Assembly: GCF_032884065.1 (NCBI RefSeq)
Contig: NC_088867.1
Span: 1,426,001 to 1,490,000, forward strand
Direction: 5' to 3'
Source of the DNA: Artemia franciscana
Taxonomy: Eukaryota; Arthropoda; Branchiopoda; Anostraca; Artemiidae
Length of the DNA: 64,000 nt
Both the position numbers and the translations under genes were made by a program. Below, one piece after another: positions 45,571-58,300 of the stretch (within the stretch, counting starts at the first letter, position 1; each line of letters begins with the position of its first letter). The notes under the pieces were generated by a model. The model was not told the DNA's origin, made no database searches, and saw nothing but the letters and a program-made list of their open reading frames with translations.

Positions 45571-46232
45571 GAAGTCCAGGTAGTAATTTTCACAGCTAAT
45601 AGTCCCAATTTCAGGGATGCGCGTTTCCAATATAGCATCAATTTCAATATGGTAATTTTCAAAGGCCGTTCATAACATTTTTCATTCTTCCCGGCTGTGA
45701 TTCCTCGCACAAAATTGTCCTCTCTGGTAATTCTCCCACAATCATTACGCTAAAGTTTGACTTTTTGTTTCCAGTACTTAGAATGAGTACCCAGGTAAAA
45801 GTGAGCTCACAAATACTTCTAGCATAGTGCTCTGAAACATCACGGTAAAGAGTTTTGGTTTATAGATTTAGATTGCGCGCATTGTTCATCAAACATCTTT
45901 TTATCTGCTTCAAAGGGGCATTAACTAACTGCAGAAATAATTGCAAATTGTATTAGCCAATTCTGTTTAAAATTTTAATTTTACCATTTTCTTGCAGAAG
46001 TTGTCAAGGCAAGAAGCGGGAGGTGAGAATTTTTTTTTTTCAGCTATAGTTTTTAATAGTGCATTTATCTAATTGACAGGCTTATTCTGTCTTCACCAAA
46101 ACTTCACAGATTTTTTATTTTGAACTGTTAAGCAATGCAACAAGAGAATAAACTACTCAAATATACCCCATAGGCATTTGATTTTTTTTGAAAAATACAA
46201 GTTTTTAATAACACCCCAAAAGAAAAAAAATC

Positions 46233-46301
46233 TTGTTTGACTACACTTAAAATTTCGCAACTTAGGCTTTATAAAAGAAATTATTTAGTTTTCAAATCAG
46301 T
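46233..46301 (+). promoter_or_regulatory. gene B core promoter (TATA box and initiator)
   Basis: TATAAAAG is at 46270-46277. The initiator ATCAGTAG has its A at 46299, 29 nt after the first T of the TATA box. A second TCAGT lies at 46304-46308. The predicted 5' UTR is 30 nt. TTGTTTGAC at 46233 lies 37 nt upstream of the TATA box (40 nt in gene A), and the block between them is alignable. Weaker similarity reaches about 46135. Confidence 0.75.
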
Positions 46302-46328
46302 AGTCAGTAACCTGCTAAACAGTTTAAA

Positions 46329-46377
46329 ATGAAAACTATTTGCTTGGCCCTTGCACTTTTAGTTGCTGCTGCTTCAG
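46329..46377 (+). CDS. gene B exon 1 (signal peptide)
   Basis: 49 bp, donor GTGAGA, phase 1. The first five residues, MKTIC, are identical to those of gene A and the rest is a conservative hydrophobic variant. Confidence 0.85.
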
Positions 46378-49300
46378 GTGAGAAAATCTTGCAATAAACT
46401 GTTTCTATTCATAAGTCCTGAGTGCAAATCTTTCTTGGTCATTGATGGCAGCAAAGGTCGTTGGTAATCATTACAACTTGCCGTTCCTTTTCGCCGATCT
46501 GTTTGAGCCCTCAGTCCTTGCATAGAACAGGCCCATGTTATGGTCTGTCGAACATTTGTTATTGTAAAATCACCTTTCCAGGCTTCTTTCTGTTATAATT
46601 TCTACAGTGCCTTTTTCTTACCACTAGATCATAATCTTTTTTCAAAATTTCACGTTTCTAGTTTCATTAGCTTCGACTAAAAACTTTGTAGAAGGAAAAA
46701 TAGACAAATTGAAAACTTTGACGAACTTAAAATTCCGAAAAAGTCGTTTGTCAGTGTGATTTGCCTCTCACTCTGACTATTTCTCTTGGCTTTTGCCTCT
46801 CACTATTTCTCTTGGCTTTTTTCACATAGCCATCACACTCACCTTTTTCATCTTTGTCCACCAAGTTGATATTTACTCAAAAATCAGCGGAAAGGCTTTG
46901 AAAATTTGAAATTTCATGTTTCTAAATTTATTAGTTTGGCTTAAAACTTGATGGAAAGAGAGATAGACAAATTAAAACTTAATTTTATGGCAATTTACTA
47001 AGGAAATTGTAGATGACCATTACTCATTGAGCTTGAGGAGTGCAAGAGGAGGCACTTGCACAAAAAATTATTATGAAGAGGGGGGGTATTTTGTTTATGT
47101 CCATTATGAAAACCTGTATTCTATTTGCTACAGATGATATGAATAAAACATGTTAAAATAAACGCTACTAAAGTGTCTAATTTCAAAACCTTTTTTTTTG
47201 TATTTAACAAAACGACTTAATCAACTTGGTTTTATTATGATATTATTTAAGCCCCTATTTTCGTTAAATGTTTCCTTACAACATCTTCCTACCCCATTCA
47301 GGGATGATCTGGTTTTCGGTTGACCCTAGACCAGTGACCGTCAAGGACATTCTTTGGCAATCTGTCATCCTTCATCCATAGAACATGCAGTGACCCCCTT
47401 AACCTTTCTCTTATTATAGCCCTTGAAAATGGGATTGAACCACGTTTTTCGTATAGCTTACTGTTGTGATATGGTAAGCAGTGGGTACCCAAAAGAATCC
47501 ATAGCAATTTCTCTGGATACCATCTAGTAAATTATCTTCTGTTTTCTTGAGCATCCACACTTCAGAACCATACTTGGCTACAGTCACTGATCATTTGTAT
47601 TTACAAACAAAATTGTTTTGAATAATATTTTTTTTTAGTTACTCCCAACAAGTTCTTCTAATGTAGTGTTATAACCTTTTTAATGATTTTTTAGGGTCTT
47701 TTTTTACGTTTTCACTTTTCTAATGGAACGGAAAATTTTCCACTTATAAAAACATAATATTTATTCAGAATTCTTATACACGTTTGGAAAACATGTAGAT
47801 AGATGTATTACTATAAAACTTAAAACTAGCAAAAAATATTGCTTGTTCGATACCCAAGACAAATTCACAACGTTAGCTAAGTAACCAGCGCTTCACTGAA
47901 AACACAAAACAAACCATCATAATACCAGGACGTTATTTAAGGAGCAGAAAATTCTATAACTATCCAGAAAGAAAAGAGTAATTTCTAAGTCTCTAAATAT
48001 TAATTTAGCGACCGTTTCATCGATATTATTAAATATACAAAATCTATCATCTAAAAAAGTCAAGCTAGCTCAGTTTTCTGTAAAGCACTCGTTCTTCGGA
48101 CACAATAGACATTTGGAAATATCACGAGTCAATGTTTTTGAGCTAGCTTTTATACATTATCTTGCTTAAGCCACCAAAAAATAATTTTTATTTATTTTAA
48201 GTTTCAACTTTTTTTCTTTACTTCAGTATATATTTTTTTAATCAATTTTTGCTCGTTTTTTTCAAACGTACACTATAAACTTCATAAAACAAGATTTATT
48301 TATTTTTGGGAATTACTCTAAAGTAGTCAACATGATTTGTTATGTAAGATTTATTTTTTTTATAAAATAAGATTATCTATTTAGTTAGGATTTGATTAAA
48401 TAGAAGCTGTACTTCTGGCATCTCTCAATTTTTCGCATATGGCATTTATTTACCGTTTGCTTATTTTTTGAATAAAACTATTGATCTTTGTCTTTTATAT
48501 TTAGAAAATTACCAGTCCTAAATAAAATAAAAAAAAATTAACAGTCCTAAATCAGAGTCATTTGTTTGTTTTTTTCAAACCGTATTTTTAAACAATTGGT
48601 TTGTATGGGTTATTTTTTGTTTTTCTTGAGGTCACAGCTATTGCTGCAACCAGGATGAAAATTGGCTGTCATTTGCTGTTATTGACTATAACACATTTTT
48701 TGTTATTGTTATTGACTATATTGACTATTATGTTATATATGTTATTGACTATATATTTTTGTTATTGTTATTGTTGCTGTTATTGACTATAACACATTTG
48801 CTGTTATTGAACTACAAAAATTATAATGAGGCATACTCAGTATAAGGGGGAGAACTAAGGATTTAGAAAGAGGCCATAAGGTATAAGATTTTATTTGAGT
48901 CCTCTTAAATTTACTAAAATCGAATGTGGGGTCAAAATAGTTTGTGCATAATTGCATCACATGTTATACAACTAGGATGTCATTTGGGGGGGGGGGCAGT
49001 TGCCCCCCGAATAATGTGGAGTAAAAACTATTATGTATCCCATGTTTCCTGACTATCCAAATATGGACCCCTATTCCCCTCTAAAAAAATGCAGGAGATT
49101 CGCTCATGTATGCAAGATATATGTAAAACCGAATAAAGAAAAAAAAAAAAAAAACAACTTACTCTTGATACCTTCCAATATTTGAAGAACGGGATAGTTA
49201 TGCAGAAGGACACATTTTGAAGGAAGCTTAAAAAAGGGATCCGTATTCTGTAAAGACATTTTTCAAAAACCGGAGGGGCTGAATATCTTCTATTTGAAGT

Positions 49301-52300
49301 CTTAAGCCAGAAAAAATCGATTGACTAACTTGTATATTTCATGTCCTAATATATTGATTCTTTTGGGAAAAATTGATGTTTTGCAGCGCAAAGTGGCAAA
49401 AACGTGAATTGGCTGACACGATCTCTTTTATTAATTAAATAAAAAAACAAGTTTTTCAACTAAAAGTAAGGAGTGACACTAAAACTTAAAACGAACAGAA
49501 ATTACTTCGTATACGAATGGGGCTGTTCCCTCATCAACACCCCGCTGAAAATTTTTTACTGCTTTAAAAAGTCAAAATATATTAAAGTTTGACTATTTTT
49601 AAAAATAGTCAAACTTTAGCGTAAAGAACGGGGCGCTTAGGAGGGAATAGCCTCTTTCCATATACGGAGTAATTTCTGTTAGTTTCAATTTTTAATGTCG
49701 CTCCTTACTTTAAGTTGAAAAAACTTGTTTTTTTAATTTAATTTCTGAACGTTTTTGAATTAATACATATTTTATTTTGCCTCTCTGAACATGAATAATT
49801 AAAATGAAATTTGCATATTAATTTTGTTTTGACTGAATAGCTTTCTCATAATTTTGATAGGACAATTTTGAGTAAAAAGAAGCGGGGGAGAAGGCCCAAT
49901 TGCCCTCCAATTTTTCGGTTACCTAAAAAGGCAAATAGAACTTAAAATTTTTTACAACCGTTTTTATTAGCAGAAAATATACGTAACTCACGAATTAACT
50001 TACGTAACGAGCTTCTATTTTCGTATATTTCTATTACGTATATGAGAGGGCTCACCCCCTCGTCAATACCTCGTTCTTTACGCTAAAGCTTAAATTTTAT
50101 CCCAATTCTTTAATAATGACCCCTGAATCACTAAGGTCGTAGAATAAACAGTTGAAATTACAAAAAATACTTTAGCGTAAAAACCTAGGTATTAAGGTGG
50201 AGATGAACCTCCTAATATGCATAATAACTTCTGTTTGTGCTAAGTTTTAATGCTGCTCCTTATATCCAGTTGAAAGAATTTTATCATATTTATTTTTTCA
50301 TTGTTTTTTTTTTAAAGAATCTTAGAAAATCCCGCATACCCTTTTTCGAACTTCTCTTCCCCGGTAATAAATTCTCCATGGAAAGATCATCCCATGTAAC
50401 CCCTCCTCTCGAGTCACCTCCCAACAACCAGAAAATATCCCCCTGAAAACGTCTGTACACTTCCCAATAACCCTTTCTATATGTAAATAAGGGTCAAAGT
50501 GTTTGACTTGCTGCCCCTCCCCCGGGGACTGTAGGGGAGGAAGGCATCTCCAAAGACATTGTTATTAGGTTTTTCGACTATGCTGAACAAAATGGCTATA
50601 TCAAAATTTTGATCCTGTGATTTTGGGGAAAAATGAGCGTGGAAAGGGCCTAGGTGCCCTCTATTTCTTGGTCACTAAAAAAGGGCAGTAGAACTAGTAA
50701 TTTCCGTTAGAATGAGCCATTTCGTGACATTTTAATACCACTGAGTCGATACGATCACCCGTGGGGAAAAAAACGAATGAACACGCACCCGTGATCGGTC
50801 TTCTGGCAAAAAAGACGAAGTTCCGTTTTTGTAGATAGGCGCTTGAAACTCCTACAGTAGGATTCTTTAATTCGCTGAATGTGATTGTGTGATTTTTGTC
50901 AAGATATTAGACGTTTAAGAGGTGTTTACCCCTATTTTTCAAAATAAGGCAAATTTTCTCCGGCTCATAACTGTTGAAGGGCAAGACAAAATTTGATGAA
51001 ACTTAAATATTTAAAATCAGCATATAAATTTAATTCTTTTGATGAATCTATTAGTATCAAAATCCCTGTTTTTAGAGTTTTGGTTTCTATTGAGCTGGGT
51101 CACTCCTTACTACAGTTCGTTACCACGAACTATTTGAATAAAGAAATCATAATCTTCTGATGATTTAATGAAAAACTAGGACAATACCTGCACTATGAAC
51201 GTCATTATCAGCCATAATGTGAAAACCAACAAAATAAATGTCAGATTTAGACCATGAAAAATTTATTGGATCTAACGGAATTTGCATTCTACTTTATTTT
51301 GAACCTCTTTGGGAAAACATCGATGTTTTCCGGTATAAAATATTAAAAAGCACCGCTTTACTGTGGTAAAGTTTCTTTTCTAACCAAAAAGGTCATTATG
51401 ATAATTGACCAGCAATTGAAAAAAGGGGGAACACCTCCAAAATTTACATGCATTCTTATGAAAATCACACCATCAGATTCAGCGTATCCGATCATCCTAT
51501 TTTAGGAGTTTTAAGCTCTGTTTAGCAAAAATGTGGAATTTTGTATTGTTTTTTTTGCCAGAGGCAAGAACACGGATACGTGTTGGTTAGTTTTTTCCCC
51601 AGGATAAATATTCCTAGAATATTGCGAAAAGGCTAATTTGAACGAAAATTAAAAGCTCTAGTGCCCTTTTTAGAGACCAAAAAGATTGCAGGACAACTAG
51701 CCCCCTTCTCACTTCTATATACTCCAATAGTCTTCAGATCAAAAATTTTGAGATATTCATTTTGTTCAGTATAGTCAAAAGATGTAATAAATATGTCTTT
51801 GAGAATGACCTTCCACCCACATCCCCTGTGGGGAGGCATACAAGCTCTGGGCTTTGCCTGTTAGCACGACATAAGAAAAGAAAAAAATGGACACAATGTA
51901 ACATTATTTTTTTTAGGTTTTTCGGTTTTTTTCGTTTGTTTTAGACGAAAGAGCTTCGTATCCAAGGATTTGTTGTAGAAGATTCAAAAAGGCTCATTCA
52001 ATTTGAATTTGAAAGGGCTATTGCCCTTTTTAATATCCGCAAGTGATGGGAGCGTGACACCCCCCATTCCACACCCGCCACTTCTCCAAACACATCCTAT
52101 AAAAATTTTGAGATACCCATTTTGTTCAACATAGTTGAAATATTCAGAATTTATTCCTTTGAGGTTGACACCCTCCCCCCCACAACCATAATGGTAAGTT
52201 ATGTCCTGGGGGCAAATAAAGTTAACAGATAGACAATGATCGAATATGCTTCGGGGGGACTCATTGGGCTTGTAATCAGAAGTTCTTGTGTGATTTTTGA

Positions 52301-55300
52301 GATTCAAGGTGGTCAGAGGGTGGATATCCTTCCCTCCATACCTTGTATTTTCCCGAACTTCATCTGAGAGACATTTTCAGATGGCCACTTGTTGTCGTAG
52401 AAACTTCGAAAAAGCCACTTTCAAATCGAAATTGTGAAGGGGCTAGTGCCACTTTTAATAGCTGAACATGATAGGAGAGTAGCTAGCCCCTATCCCACTC
52501 CCACCCTATCTCCGAATGCATGCAATCAAAATTTTGAATGTGTTTTCCCGAAATGTGTCCGATAGAAATTTTGAGATTGCCATTTGTTGTCGAAGACACT
52601 TCAAAAAAGACTCATGGATTGAAAATTGAAAGGGCATCTTTTAATAGTGAAAAGTGATTGGAAGGCAACAAGCCCCCCCCCCAATTTCCACCATTTCTTA
52701 AATCATATCTAATCATAATTTTGGGATTATTATTTTGTTCAGATTATTTTATTCAGCGTAGTTGAAAGGTCTTAAATTATTTCTTTGAGGATGACAACCC
52801 GGTCTTTTGGATGGACAGAATCCCCTAGAGCCCAGGGGTATGGTTTTTGTAAGTTATGCCCCAGTGCCATTTAAGGTTCTTATGGAAGAGGGGTCGTATG
52901 AACTTTAGAAGGGGTTCATTTGATTTGAAACGTATTGCTCAAGTTTCCTTTTAAAAGTCAAATATGATGGGGAGCAGCTAGCCCCCTCTCTGACATCCTA
53001 TTTTCTCAAAATGCATTCATTTTAAATTGTGATATAGCCATTTTGTTACCAATAATCAAAAATCTATGTAACAATATTTTGAGGGTAGATACACCAGAGC
53101 CCATGGAAAAGGGTTATAAGTTATTGCCAGGATATATTAGGTTTCTGTGGAACGAATAGTTGTATGAGCTTTTAGAGTGGCTGGAGCTCATTTGATTAGA
53201 TGTCGGAAGCTTTAGTGCTTTTTTTAAGAGTCAAAAGTGAATGGAGAGTAATCATCCGTCCCCCAAGCCTATCATTCCCCAAGATATATCCATCCGATCG
53301 AAATTTCAAGAGAGCTATTTTGCTTAGTATTGTTGAAAGGCTCAGTAATTATTTCTTTTGGGATGTCAACTGCCCCAAAGTCCTAAGGAAAAAGGCTATA
53401 AGTTAGGCCATTCGTTTATTGTTTATGTGCATTATATGTTACTGTGAATGGTATGCAAATTTGAACGTCACTTTCCAAGAAAACGAAAGGCATTTGGATG
53501 AGCCCCTCAGACAATGTCTAAGGGAGCGATGAACTAAATAAAACACTTCAGGTTTATATGGATTGTCAAAAGGGTGCAACACAGGAATTACTGAGCATAT
53601 TAATTTGGAAAATTCAAAAAAGATAAGGAAGATGATGAAAAGGGCAATACTTCAAACCTACCAATACTACTACAACTACCACCCCTACTACTACCCCTAA
53701 TACATCTATGCGTAAGGGTATGTAGGTGAAATTTTTAAGGAATTTTTATGGGAAAAGGTGAACTAAATAACAACATGCCGTCTGTATGTAGGTTGTCATA
53801 AGGGTGTAACAGTGATACCTTAGGAAGAGCTTGGTGTGTGAAGTTGAAACTAACAGGGCTTGTTGTAAGAGATGTTGATTTAATCACAAAAATTACAACT
53901 TTTGTTACTATTACTGCCGCGAAAGTAAATGCTAATGAAGATTATTCCAACGCTTATCAACGATTTTTATAGTTAGGATATAAGCAAAAAAATGTTGATA
54001 GTGGAACAATTGTAAGTTACAATTATTTTGAGACAGTATATCCTTTATTTAGTTTGGATGTTTCAAAACACCAATCGCATATTTGTTAAAGTGGATCAAC
54101 TACTGATATAGAAATAAAGCTTTTATTAGATCAAGCACCTGTTAATCCATATAACATTTACTGTATTAAATTTTCAGAAAGAAAAGCAATCATGAAGTTC
54201 ATTAATAGTAAGTTAAATGTTAATATATGATATGTTTTCGATTTTTAAATTTGTTAATAAATTAGAAACTAATAACTGGAGAAACGTTTAAGCGAAATGA
54301 AAAGGAAAAATAAATATAATCGAACCATTAGGAAAGAATATTTAGACATCGGAATGGAATATACAATTACAGGAATGAAATGTGATACAACTAAATATGG
54401 AAAAAAATTCGTTATCATTATTGATTTTAAAGGTGAAATGGTTGATTTATATCCATCTAAGCGTTTTAATTCTAAAGCAGCTGATCTGGAAAAAAAAATA
54501 CAAAAAATTAGATAAAGGTATGATTTTAAAGGTTATTGAAAGAAAAAATATAGATTGAGCAAATTACTTGATATTGATATTGAACTATTGAATTATTACA
54601 TTTTATCGGTAATGCAGGACAAACATGGGAAATATAGGAACAAATATTACATTACATAGGTAATAAAGAATATGATTGAACTCTTATTTCACAAGACCTG
54701 TTTTGATCTTGAAGCTCAGGGTGGGAAATTATAAAAATGCCTGAAATCTTCGCTTACATAGTATGATCTCAATTACACTTACAGTTCGTTAACATTCTCT
54801 GGTTAAAAAATGTGTATATTTTTCAGTTCAAAGTCTCAACTCACCCGTAAAAGCTAAGAATCAGTTCTAAAGAACGGTTTTCATGGGTATATCTACTGAG
54901 TGATGCTGTGTTTTCCTTTTCAGCTGCTCCCCAAAAGATTATTGTTAGGCGGCAAACTCAAAATGTTAAGCCAGCTGCAGCTCCAGTGGACAAGAAAACT
55001 ATCGCCCAACCAGTTGCCGATGTAGTTCCAATAGACACGAAAGAAGTGTCTAAACCAATTGCCAATGTAGGGGCAATCGATAAGCAAACAGTTACCAAAC
55101 CAGTTGCCGATGTAGCAAAAGCTGGAGGTGCTGAAGAGCTAGAAGAACGCTTCGTAAACAGTGAATAATTTTTTAGTCTAATTTATAAAATTGAGTCCAT
55201 CTAGCCCCTGTTACCTACTAATATCCATATTTCAATTCTCTATTAGATTAAAGAAAAACAGTTCATCTTCTGCCGAAGTTTCTAAGGAAAATGTTTGACA

Positions 55301-58300
55301 TTGTTACCCTCTGTCAGACCAATCGTTCACTTCTTCTTCTATTTACTTCTTATTTGCTTGACTTTTTCTGCAACTGACCCTCGTTTTATTTTTCATCCAA
55401 TTCAAAGTACTATTTGCGTCTCAATTATAATATAACAAATCTATTATCTGTAATTTCTTAGGAACTGAGCATTTTTTTCTCTCTTTTATAATTTATTTTT
55501 AATATTTTATTCAACGGGACAATATTTTTAATATTTTATTTATAATTCAACGGGACAACACTGATAGAATTGTGAAAACTGCATCATTCCTTATTCTTTT
55601 TGCATAATTTAATTTGTGTTTTTTTTTAATTAATTTGTATGCCCTTGTTTTATAGAAATATGAAATATCAATATCACAGTAAAGACACTTCTTAACTACT
55701 TATCTTTAGAAAGGCAATGTAAAATTTTAGTGCATTCATATTTCTGGTATCAAACAGTTCGTAGTAACGAACTGCAGTAAGGCTCAATAGTATCAACAGT
55801 GACCCGGCTCAATAGTAACCGAAACTCTAAGAAACAGAACTCTGATTAAAATAGTTACATAAAAAAAAAATTACTGCTAATTTTAAATATATTATTTTCA
55901 TCAAGTTTAGTCTTACCCATCAAAAGTTACGAGCATGAAAAAAATTACCTTTTTCAAGAAAATAGGGGGAAACACCCCTTAAAAGTCATAGAATCTTAAT
56001 AAAAATCCCACCATCAGATTCAGCGTATCAGAAAACCCTACTGCAGAAGTTCCTATCTACAAGAATGTAGAATTTTGTATTATTTTTTTTTTTGCCAGAA
56101 GACAGATCACGAATGCGTGTTTTTTTTCCTGGGGTGATAATATCGACATTCTGGTCCTAGAATGTTACAACGGTGCTCATTCTAATGGAAACTAAAAGTT
56201 TTAATGCCCTTTTTAAGTGACAAAAAAAATTGGAGGGCACCTAGGCCGCCAATTTCCACACGCTTTTTTCCCCAAAGTCACCGGATCAAAATTTTGAGAT
56301 AGCCTTCTTGTTCAGCTTAGTCAAAAACCTAATAACAATGTCTTTAGGGACGACTTAATCCCCCACAGTCACCGGGGGACCACAAAAATGTGGAATTTTG
56401 ACGGATGGGGGTTTATTTTTTTTTCAGGGGTGAGAGTTCTAGTGCCCTTGTTAAGCGACCGAAAAATTGGGGAGCACCTAAGCCCCCTTCCACGCTCATT
56501 TTTCTCCTCTTTGCGTTAAAGTATTCTTAGTAATTTCAAATATTTATTCTACGGCCTTAGTGATTCAGGGATCATTCTTAAAGATTTGGGACAAAATTCA
56601 AGCTTTTGTGTAAAGAGCGAGGTATTGATGAGGGGGAGAACCCCCTCATAATTGAAATACACAAATATTGAAGCTCGTTACGTATGTTAATTTGTAAGGC
56701 ACGTATGTTTATTACTAACAAAAACGTTCGTAAAAAATATATAGTTGCATTTTAAAGCATCCAAAAATTGGAGGGCAACTAGGCCTCCTCCCACACTCTT
56801 TTTTCTGAATCGTCTAATCAAAACTATGAGAAAGCCATTTAGCAAAAGAAAAATTAATGTGGAATTTTTTTTTTAATTATTCATGCGCGATGAGTCAAAA
56901 TCAAAACATGCATTAATTGAAAAACGTTCAGAAATTAAAAAAAAACAAGTTTTCTCAACTGCTAGTAAGGAGCAACATTAAAATTTGAAACGGATATAAA
57001 TTATTCCGTATGTGAAAGGGGTTGTCCCCTCCTCAACGCCTCGCTCTTTACGCAAAAGTTTTTTTTTTATTATTTTAAATAGTAGAGTTTGACAAAGAGT
57101 CAAACTTTAGCGTAAAGAGCAGGGCGTTGAGGAGGGGACAACCCCTTTCAAATACCGAATAATTTATGTTCGTTTTAAATTTTAATGTCGCTTCTTACTT
57201 GCAGTTAAAAAAATCGTTTTTTTATTTAATATTCTTTAGAGCTGAAAGCAGTTTTTGCCATAATCCAGCGAGGGTTGGCACTACGTATAATTTTACCAGA
57301 ACCACATAAGAGAATTGGTGTTTTGGTCTGTTGAGCCAATTTTCTTTAAATTTCCTATATTTGTATTATAATAATAATTATCTCAGATAAATTATTTGTT
57401 ATTTTTCTTCCTATACATAGTAATTAGAACAAAAAAAGAACATGAAATAACTTGATTTTTCAAGTAATAACTTGCCATAATTGACCGGGAATTGAAATTT
57501 TTGTTTTAATCTCTATCTTTGCGTTAAATAAAACTTAAGTTTTTATTCATCACATGGCAAAATTTCGTTTATTATCTGTCTTGTTTGATTTATTGTTTTC
57601 TGTTTTTAATTTATTTGTTTGTCTAAATTTGCTGTTGGTCAGCTAAGGGAAACATTTTCATTGTGTTTTCAGGTGGCGTGAGAAGACCGGTAGTACAAAC
57701 TCAGAGTCATACATCATCAATGTCTATTCAAAAAGGAGGAGTGTCACGCCCTCGTAAGTACAGTGTTGAAAAATTGTCCTATTTCTTATGGTAGATCCAG
57801 GAGAGGATTGATTTATTCAGTTTTTCTTAATGTATAAACCTGATAAGTAGAAACAGAGTAGAGAGGCTAGCTATGAAAAGATTGGGGTGGAGGAGGAGTA
57901 GCCTATGTGTAGTTGTGCTGACAATAGGCAGCTTGATGTTCCAGTGAGCTATTAGTACTACTAGCAGTAATAGTGGAAAGAGAGAAGGAAATCAAACATA
58001 GTTGTAAATTCAAAGACTAAGAACAAGGTCAAAAAAGAAAAAAAAAATATTTTGACATATTTTCTATATAAGGTAAAAAATTGGAAAACACTTGGTATAA
58101 ATATTTAGTATATACCAAAATATGCTCATCCAAGATTCTGGATCTGCTGTTGTGTGTTCAATAGTCTTTGGATGAATAAGCCTGAATTATTTTTATTGTT
58201 TGACTCAAATTGACATTTTGTTTTAATTTCGAAAGGCAAACAATCATAAATTCGGAGTTAGTAGGCTTGCACTAAGATGCTGAAAGTGGTAGCATTGTAT

